40,795 nt of DNA from IMG/VR virus record IMGVR_UViG_3300015199_000006, positions 1 to 40,795 of that record; one strand, written 5' to 3'. The stretch is from a virus. Each line of letters starts with the position of its first letter. Within the stretch, counting starts at the first letter, position 1. The position numbers and the translations under genes were made by a program. The notes under the pieces are model-generated. The model saw only the letters and a program-made list of their open reading frames with translations. It was not told where the DNA came from and searched no databases. This document shows positions 36,489 to 40,795 of the stretch, one piece after another.

Positions 36489-37130
36489 TCACGATCCGGG
36501 AAGCGATTCGACGTCTCCCGCTTCCGATTTCAAATAGAACTCGTCGACCGATTCCTGCACTTCGAACCCGGCCTTGCGCAGAACCGGCAGTCCGATGTCC
36601 TGATCCTGGTAGGCTTTGAGCAGGTCTTTCTTCCGCCAGCTCAGTTTGACTTCCACGAACCGCGCCCCGCCGGTGACGAAGTCGGCCAGTTTTAGTAACG
36701 ACTGGCGCAACAGCTTGAGCAGCCCGTCGAGGATCTTCGGGTTGCCGGCGTCGGTGAAGTCTTCCAGCGCTTCCAGCAACTCGCCCGATTCCTTCCAGCC
36801 GAACTTGCCGTGATTGAGCTTCCGCGACTTGCGGCCGTCGTCGAGGATTTCCGACCGATGCTTGTCGGCGTACTTTTGGGCGGCCTCTTCCAGCTTGACC
36901 GTCCAGTCGGCGAAAGACAGCGGGCTGGCTTCCCCTTCGAACGTCACGACCAGATCGGCCGCGGCCGCGGTCGTCAGCGTCGCTACTTTGGCTTCGAGCC
37001 AGGCGGCGGTCCGCTTCTGGACGCGTTCCATGCGGCCCAGTTCGGCCAGGACCTGGTCGAGCTCGTCGACCGATTCGACCTTGGGGGGCCAGACGGGAAA
37101 CAGGCATGTGGAATCGACGCGGGGGGCCAT
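36489..37130 (-). CDS. Gam-like host nuclease inhibitor (213 aa)
   Basis: The product begins MAPRVDSTCLFPVWPPKVES. It shows the Mu Gam layout: an N-terminal coiled-coil helix (VDELDQVLAELGRMERVQKR), a central strand-rich part (ADLVVTFEGEASPLSFADWT), a KFGWKESGELLEALEDF segment and a long basic helix, ending with VEVKLSWRKKDLLKAYQDQD. Mu-type Gam proteins bind DNA ends and shield them from exonucleases such as RecBCD. No partner recombinase (Bet, Erf, Exo) was recognised, so Gam may act alone. Confidence 0.75.
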   Translation of the reverse strand: MAPRVDSTCLFPVWPPKVESVDELDQVLAELGRMERVQKRTAAWLEAKVATLTTAAAADLVVTFEGEASPLSFADWTVKLEEAAQKYADKHRSEILDDGRKSRKLNHGKFGWKESGELLEALEDFTDAGNPKILDGLLKLLRQSLLKLADFVTGGARFVEVKLSWRKKDLLKAYQDQDIGLPVLRKAGFEVQESVDEFYLKSEAGDVESLPGS

Positions 37131-37175
37131 CCTTGGCTCGCTTTCATCTTATGCCGCACGTCGTGTGCGGGTATA

Positions 37176-37203
37176 AATAAAAAAACGGGGGCATCCGGCT
37201 CCC
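37176..37203 (-). terminator. Rho-independent terminator (minus strand)
   Basis: On the minus strand GGGAGC (37203-37198) pairs with GCCCCC (37192-37187) with one mismatch around CGGAT, and is followed by GTTTTTTTATTT. It lies between the convergent small-gene operon upstream (ending at 37558) and the Gam gene start at 37130. It would limit transcription reading through toward gam. Confidence 0.55.
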
Positions 37204-37309
37204 TGCCGAAACGTCGGCCAGTCCCTGGCCAATGCACCCCGCTGCTTGAGACTGTTACAACACCCGCCAGCCCAGCGCGTCAAGGCTGGTTGTCGCTCGA
37301 AGGCAATGA

Positions 37310-37498
37310 ATGCCCATCCGCAGGCCACGGATCAACGTCGAACTCGACGAAGCCATGCTGGCGAAACTCGAATGGGTGGCCGGGCGACGCGGGCTGTCGG
37401 CGCCCGCGTTCTTGAAGCGCTTGCTGCTGTCCGAGCTGGAGCAGCATGACGACCCGCCGGCGGGATTTGGCGTGGGGCGAGATCACGACGAGGAATGA
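37310..37498 (+). CDS. Ribbon-helix-helix regulator (62 aa)
   Basis: The product begins MPIRRPRINVELDEAMLAKL. This is the Arc/CopG ribbon-helix-helix pattern: a basic beta strand (RPRINVELD), a first helix (EAMLAKLEWVAGRRG) and a second helix (SAPAFLKRLLLSELEQH). GAAGG lies about seven bases upstream. It is on the plus strand, divergent from gam, and is the only regulator-like gene in this block. RHH dimers bind short dyads such as the ones at 36104-36137 and often autoregulate. Confidence 0.75.
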   Translation: MPIRRPRINVELDEAMLAKLEWVAGRRGLSAPAFLKRLLLSELEQHDDPPAGFGVGRDHDEE

Positions 37499-37557
37499 TT
37501 CCCTGATGAACACGCGAGTATCTAGTTTCTTGATCTCCACGGCGCGCTGAACCTCAT

Positions 37558-37833
37558 TTATTTGTGGTTGGTTGTCGGGTATTTGCGCGACAAGGCTGCG
37601 CGTGCTTCGTCGACCATCCGCTGTCCGCTGACGTCATGCGGCAAAAGCGCGACCATCAGCACCTTGCGCAAAGCCTGCTCTAGCTCGGAAATGCGGCATT
37701 TTCCCGACTGATGGATTGTGTGCGGGCTTGAATATTCCCGACTGCCACAAGCCCACAAATTCAGCAAGACCAGCTTGCTATTGTTCTGCATCCACTCAGC
37801 CCCGCATCTGGGGCATTCGTTTGATTCGGCCAT
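37558..37833 (-). CDS. Small zinc-ribbon-like protein (91 aa)
   Basis: The product begins MAESNECPRCGAEWMQNNSK, a CxxC pair. A later single Cys (WACGSREYSS) and CRISELEQ are possible further ligands. A helical C-terminus follows (QALRKVLMVALLPHDVSGQR). It belongs to the block of small early genes upstream of the terminator. No family was recognised. Confidence 0.7.
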   Translation of the reverse strand: MAESNECPRCGAEWMQNNSKLVLLNLWACGSREYSSPHTIHQSGKCRISELEQALRKVLMVALLPHDVSGQRMVDEARAALSRKYPTTNHK

Positions 37834-37843
37834 TGGTTAATCC

Positions 37844-38017
37844 TCAGTCAGTTGCGCTTGGCTGCTCCACGGCGGCGGCATACGCCTCCAGTCCCGCAAT
37901 CACAGACTCGGCAAAATGCCGTTCGGAGTCGGAAAAATACTTCATCCGACCGATCAGATTGGCCGACTCCCGGACGCCCCTGGCGAATTCGCGACGTTTT
38001 TCTGCGGATGTAAGCAT
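37844..38017 (-). CDS. Small helical protein (57 aa)
   Basis: MLTSAEKRREFARGVRESAN starts at 38017, with GAGGGG eight bases upstream; an earlier ATG at 38032 overlaps the previous stop and is less well supported. The product is helical and charged (LIGRMKYFSDSERHFAESVI, then AGLEAYAAAVEQPS). Unknown function within the small-gene block. Confidence 0.7.
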   Translation of the reverse strand: MLTSAEKRREFARGVRESANLIGRMKYFSDSERHFAESVIAGLEAYAAAVEQPSATD

Positions 38018-38031
38018 CTGATTTCCCCTCA

Positions 38032-38238
38032 TTACAACTTGAACAATTTGCGAACCGGGCCTCGCGCGGCGCGAGACAGCACGTAGCTCGTGCCGGCCAT
38101 TACAAGCCCGCTGAAAATTGGCCTGATGTCCGAACGCGGTACAACCGACCAGAACATCAGGACCGCCCCGAATGCCCCGACAAAGCCGATCCAGAACACA
38201 ATCAGGACCGCGAAAAATGAACGCCTATCTCTGCTCAT
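38032..38238 (-). CDS. Two-span membrane protein (68 aa)
   Basis: The product begins MSRDRRSFFAVLIVFWIGFV, giving a first transmembrane helix to about residue 31. After PRSDIRP a second hydrophobic helix follows (IFSGLVMAGTSYVLSRAARG), with a basic end. AAAGG precedes the ATG. Small phage membrane proteins of this kind can be superinfection-exclusion factors or holins; nothing here decides between them. Confidence 0.7.
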   Translation of the reverse strand: MSRDRRSFFAVLIVFWIGFVGAFGAVLMFWSVVPRSDIRPIFSGLVMAGTSYVLSRAARGPVRKLFKL

Positions 38239-38251
38239 GGCTGACCTTTCG

Positions 38252-38383
38252 TCATTCAGTGATTGCTGGCGCCGGCCCGAAGTTGCGCGCGTCTCCGCAC
38301 GTCAGCCAACAGTGATCGTCCGGCCCGGCGGGAAAACGCCCGAATTGGAAACGGAATTCGTCAACCGGGCAGTAGTGGGTCAT
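38252..38383 (-). CDS. Mini-protein with Cys/Trp core (43 aa)
   Basis: The ATG overlaps the preceding stop (ATGA at 38383-38380), giving good support for this short frame. The product starts MTHYCPVDEFRFQFGRFPAG and continues with a DDHCWLTCGDARN segment. Three Cys and His residues could bind a metal. Unknown function. Confidence 0.55.
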   Translation of the reverse strand: MTHYCPVDEFRFQFGRFPAGPDDHCWLTCGDARNFGPAPAITE

Positions 38384-38664
38384 GATTCCTCCGGTGAAAC
38401 TTGGCAATCGTCCGCTGGTTCATTGACGCATTGCGAGTCGGCGTCGGGCGTCCCGCGGCCGACCGGCAGATAGGCGACCTCATAGCCGGCGTCGTGGTGA
38501 TAGCCGGCGTGCGGTCCCAGCGGGCCGTATTCGATGAAGTCGGCCTGGTCGCGAAGCCGCTCGTCTTTCAGCCTCGCCCACGCGACGTCGCGTTCACGTT
38601 CCAGTCGTTCGACCTGATCGCTGATCTCGCGATATTCGAGTCTCAATTCTTCAAGTTTTCCCAT
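38380..38664 (-). CDS. Coiled-coil protein with acidic tail (94 aa)
   Basis: The product begins MGKLEELRLEYREISDQVER. Residues 1-40 form a charged coiled coil (LERERDVAWARLKDERLRDQ), and the remainder is Gly/Tyr/His- and Asp-rich (HAGYHHDAGYEVAYLP). It overlaps both neighbours and lies in the same block of coupled small genes. No family was recognised. Confidence 0.7.
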   Translation of the reverse strand: MGKLEELRLEYREISDQVERLERERDVAWARLKDERLRDQADFIEYGPLGPHAGYHHDAGYEVAYLPVGRGTPDADSQCVNEPADDCQVSPEES

Positions 38665-38807
38665 ATCATCATGCTCCCAATTGCTGGTTGACTAAACGCC
38701 AGTACGCCGTTTCGCTGCAATGCCATCTTTGCCTCGCGGCTGCGTAAGCCAGCCCTACGCGCCCGCAATTTCCAGGCGAGAATGGCCTCCATCCCCAAGT
38801 CGAGCAT
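38643..38807 (-). CDS. Small basic protein (54 aa)
   Basis: GAGGGG lies a few bases before the ATG at 38807. The product begins MLDLGMEAILAWKLRARRAG and continues as a basic helix (LRSREAKMALQRNGVLAFSQ), ending NLKN. It overlaps the start of the coiled-coil gene by 22 bases. The good ribosome site and tight overlap are the main evidence. Confidence 0.55.
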   Translation of the reverse strand: MLDLGMEAILAWKLRARRAGLRSREAKMALQRNGVLAFSQPAIGSMMIWENLKN

Positions 38808-38845
38808 AAGCCCCTCTAACGCTTAATGAGTCCCGATCAACACGA

Positions 38846-40108
38846 TCACTGCCAGGCTTCGACGAACGTCGTCAGCTCGGCGAGGCGCTTGACGACCAGG
38901 GTCACTTTTCCCGTCCTGACCCGTAGGGCCGGCGTCGCGGCGATCAGCTCGCCGAGCTCGTTTAGCCGTCTGAGCACAGTTTCGCGAAACTCCGTCTCGC
39001 CGATGCCGCGTTCGGTTTCAGGTTTTGCCCGTTTCGTCTCGCGGGCCGCGGCGGGCGCCGGCCGGGCCGATGCGGGCAGCGCCGAGTCGACATTCGTGAC
39101 GCCATTTTTGATCCGCTCGGCGGTCTCGCGCAGTTTCGCGGCGGGCAGTTTGGCGACGGCCTGGGCGGCGCCATTGCTCATTTTCACGGTGCCATCTTTG
39201 AGGGCCCGCTTGAGCGATTCGCCTCCCTCGGCCCCAAGGCGATCGATCGCCTTCGACTTCACTCCGGCGCGGTTGACGCTGGCAGGCGAGACGTTCGACT
39301 CTCTGGCGATTCGGTCGGCCGTCTTGCCCTTGGGGGCCTTCCCGTTTTTCAAGTTATCAACTTGATAACTTGATTTTCGGTCGCCCCCCTGGGTCAGCTT
39401 TTCATTTTCGAGCCGCTTGCCGATCAGGTAAATCTTTTGCTCGTCGCTCACGTTGCGGCGGGCGAGCTGCAGGCCCAGGACGAAGTCGATCGCCTCGGGA
39501 CGCCCGGAGAAAGTCAACCATTCGACGTCATACTTGATTCCGGCCGCGTCGCAGATCTCTTTGCGATTGTGACCGTCGAGTAGAATTCCCGTTTGAGCCC
39601 AGCCCTTCAATCGGTCCAGACAACCCTCGGTCCGCAGACTCTTCTCGAGCTCCTGCCGTTCCTGTTTCGACAGCGGCGGAATGAGGTCACGAATCTCGGG
39701 GTCGATCGTGAGCGGCGGAATCGACTCGGTGTCATTAGCCATAATTCCGCTGGGCGTCACCGTGCTCGTCGTCGACGGATGCGGCGGCACTCGAAGAATT
39801 TTATCTAGGCCATTGTCGTTCTCATGCCACCCGGATTGCCCCTTCGTATAAGGACCAGTCGCTTTCACACATTCGCCATCACGATAGACGTAGTCGTTCA
39901 ACCATGAATCGGGCACTTTCGCTTTTGGCTTGTCGGCATCGCACAGCGCGAAGCTCAGGAGGGTTTCACCATTTCTCTTTTTAGAGAATATCTTAAGTAT
40001 CCGGTAAGGTCCGGTGCCATAGTTCGTCTGCACGATGTCTCCGACCTGGAAAGGTCTGAAGTCGGCAGGATGGACGATCTCCGACAGGCGAGTTTTTGTA
40101 GTACGCAT
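38846..40108 (-). CDS. ParB-like protein with an extra N-terminal domain (420 aa)
   Basis: Residues 1-110 form a beta-rich, SH3/KOW-like unit (FQVGDIVQTNYGTGPYRILK, KVPDSWLNDYVYRDGEC). From about residue 123 (MANDTESIPPL, a possible internal start) a ParB core follows: PLSKQERQELEKSLRTEGCL, LLDGHNRKEICDAAG. Then comes a helix-turn-helix (KGKTADRIARESNVSPASVN) and a C-terminal coiled coil (FRETVLRRLNELGELIAATP). Such proteins bind phage DNA for partition, replication control or transcription. No ParA is present. It shares a TAATG junction with the gene upstream. Confidence 0.8.
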   Translation of the reverse strand: MRTTKTRLSEIVHPADFRPFQVGDIVQTNYGTGPYRILKIFSKKRNGETLLSFALCDADKPKAKVPDSWLNDYVYRDGECVKATGPYTKGQSGWHENDNGLDKILRVPPHPSTTSTVTPSGIMANDTESIPPLTIDPEIRDLIPPLSKQERQELEKSLRTEGCLDRLKGWAQTGILLDGHNRKEICDAAGIKYDVEWLTFSGRPEAIDFVLGLQLARRNVSDEQKIYLIGKRLENEKLTQGGDRKSSYQVDNLKNGKAPKGKTADRIARESNVSPASVNRAGVKSKAIDRLGAEGGESLKRALKDGTVKMSNGAAQAVAKLPAAKLRETAERIKNGVTNVDSALPASARPAPAAARETKRAKPETERGIGETEFRETVLRRLNELGELIAATPALRVRTGKVTLVVKRLAELTTFVEAWQ

Positions 40109-40449
40109 TATTCGTCCTCTTCGGTCGCTTCGTTGGGATCAAGCGGTTGACTGGGTTGGAAGCGCAGGGCCCCTTTGACATTCGCGGCCATGCGATACGG
40201 ACGGACCGGGCGATTCGGCTGCTTCGAAGTTGTCGAACATTCAACAAACACGTCGTCGCACGTGCCGTCCGTCTTTTTGTCCGGAGTGACTTCGATCGTG
40301 AGAATCAATTTGCGGGCCTTTTCGATGCCCGGCCGCTCCATGCAGTCGGTCACCAGGTGTTTCAGTTGCGACTCGAAATCCCGCTCGAGCTCGCCCCCGT
40401 CAATCGCGTGCAGCGCGCGAATCCCGAAAACTTGCAGGTCTTTGGCCAT
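40108..40449 (-). CDS. Hypothetical phage protein (113 aa)
   Basis: GGAGG lies four bases before the ATG at 40449. The product begins MAKDLQVFGIRALHAIDGGE, with an alpha/beta layout (LKHLVTDCMERPGIEKARKL; ILTIEVTPDKKTDGTCDDVF) and a basic strand (NRPVRPYRMAANVKGALRFQ), ending in an acidic tail. I have seen similar proteins beside GYG-repeat genes, without known function. It follows the C-terminal end of the repeat protein by 33 bases. Confidence 0.75.
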   Translation of the reverse strand: MAKDLQVFGIRALHAIDGGELERDFESQLKHLVTDCMERPGIEKARKLILTIEVTPDKKTDGTCDDVFVECSTTSKQPNRPVRPYRMAANVKGALRFQPSQPLDPNEATEEDE

Positions 40450-40482
40450 GTGCCCTCCGTGAAAAGTGCGAATAAATGTTCG

Positions 40483-40795
40483 TCAACGCGAGACCAGGTC
40501 TCCGTATCCGTATCCGTCTCCGTCTCCGTATCCGTATCCGTCTCCGTCTCCGTCTCCGTCTCCGTCTCCGTCTCCGTCTCCGTCTCCGTCTCCGTATCCG
40601 TATCCGTCTCCGTCTCCGTATCCGTATCCGTCTCCGTCTCCGTCTCCGTCTCCGTCTCCGTCTCCGTCTCCGTCTCCGTCTCCGTCTCCGTCTCCGTCTC
40701 CGTATCCGTATCCGTCTCCGTCTCCGTATCCGTATCCGTCTCCGTCTCCGTCTCCGTATCCGTCTCCGTCTCCGTATCCGTCTCCGTATCCGTCT
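40483..40795 (-). CDS. Gly-Tyr/Gly-Asp repeat protein, C-terminal part (enters from right edge)
   Basis: Reading minus, the hexamer array continues as Gly-Tyr/Gly-Asp and ends GYGDLVSR followed by TGA at 40485-40483. Codons fall on the same triplet phase as the left part when the two window ends are joined directly. The gene beyond it (40449) is on the same strand with its own ribosome site. This is the missing C-terminus of the gene that starts at 359. Confidence 0.75.
   Translation of the reverse strand, partial: DGYGDGYGDGDGYGDGDGDGYGYGDGDGYGYGDGDGDGDGDGDGDGDGDGDGDGDGYGYGDGDGYGYGDGDGDGDGDGDGDGDGDGYGYGDGDGYGYGDLVSR
40499..40795. repeat. Hexanucleotide array, right part
   Basis: About 49 units of TCTCCG or TATCCG run without interruption to the window edge, in the same orientation as the left array. 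Units occur in uneven runs (long TCTCCG blocks broken by pairs of TATCCG). With the left part there are at least 81 units. The array collapses easily in assembly, so the true number may be higher. Confidence 0.97.

Overview
This window looks like the essentially complete genome of a temperate, tailed (siphovirus-type) bacteriophage or excised prophage of about 40.8 kb. The DNA is GC-rich. Nearly all genes lie on the minus strand in long, tightly packed operons with ATGA, GTGA, TGATG and TAATG junctions. Both ends of the window fall inside the same hexanucleotide array, and that array is one reading frame. A gene starting at 359 (minus) runs off the left edge, and its continuation enters from the right edge and stops at 40483. 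The molecule is therefore best read as circular or circularly permuted, opened by the assembly inside a low-complexity gene. Host assignment is inference only: a GC-rich Gram-negative-type bacterium, most likely a planctomycete, judged from remembered similarity of several families and from heptamer repeats at gene edges.

Layout, following minus-strand transcription round the circle. Control and replication (2526 to 359, across the junction, on to 36145): two small proteins, a CsrA homologue, a replication-initiator-like winged-helix protein whose gene carries an iteron cluster, a small conserved protein, the Gly-Tyr/Gly-Asp repeat protein, an unknown protein, a ParB-like protein, a run of small ORFs, a Mu-type Gam protein, and a 52-residue protein with a clamp-binding-like motif. 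A plus-strand ribbon-helix-helix regulator lies at 37310. Next comes a FliA/WhiG-class sigma factor (35621-34893), presumably switching on late genes.

Late genes (34747 to 8753): a lysis and envelope cassette with two papain-fold hydrolases and several membrane proteins; a ParB-methyltransferase fusion; small and large terminase; a zinc-ribbon protein; one 1315-residue ORF joining portal, prohead protease, acidic scaffold and major capsid protein; a decoration-type protein; head-tail connectors; tail tube; a tail chaperone pair with a probable -1 frameshift; tape measure; and tail-tip or fibre genes built from a ~106-residue repeat module.

Integration and cargo (8658 to 3155): a double-domain glycosyltransferase, plus-strand genes including a secreted protein (5697-6500), a tRNA T-arm-like sequence at 5395-5419 that is a good attP candidate, structured non-coding DNA, and a tyrosine recombinase (4168-3155). 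If the phage opens at attP, the secreted protein and glycosyltransferase sit at one prophage end, the usual place for lysogenic-conversion genes.

The most notable points are the portal-protease-capsid polyprotein, the origin-like iterons inside the initiator gene, the two-state hexamer array spanning the genome junction, and the combination of phage CsrA and FliA-type sigma factor.
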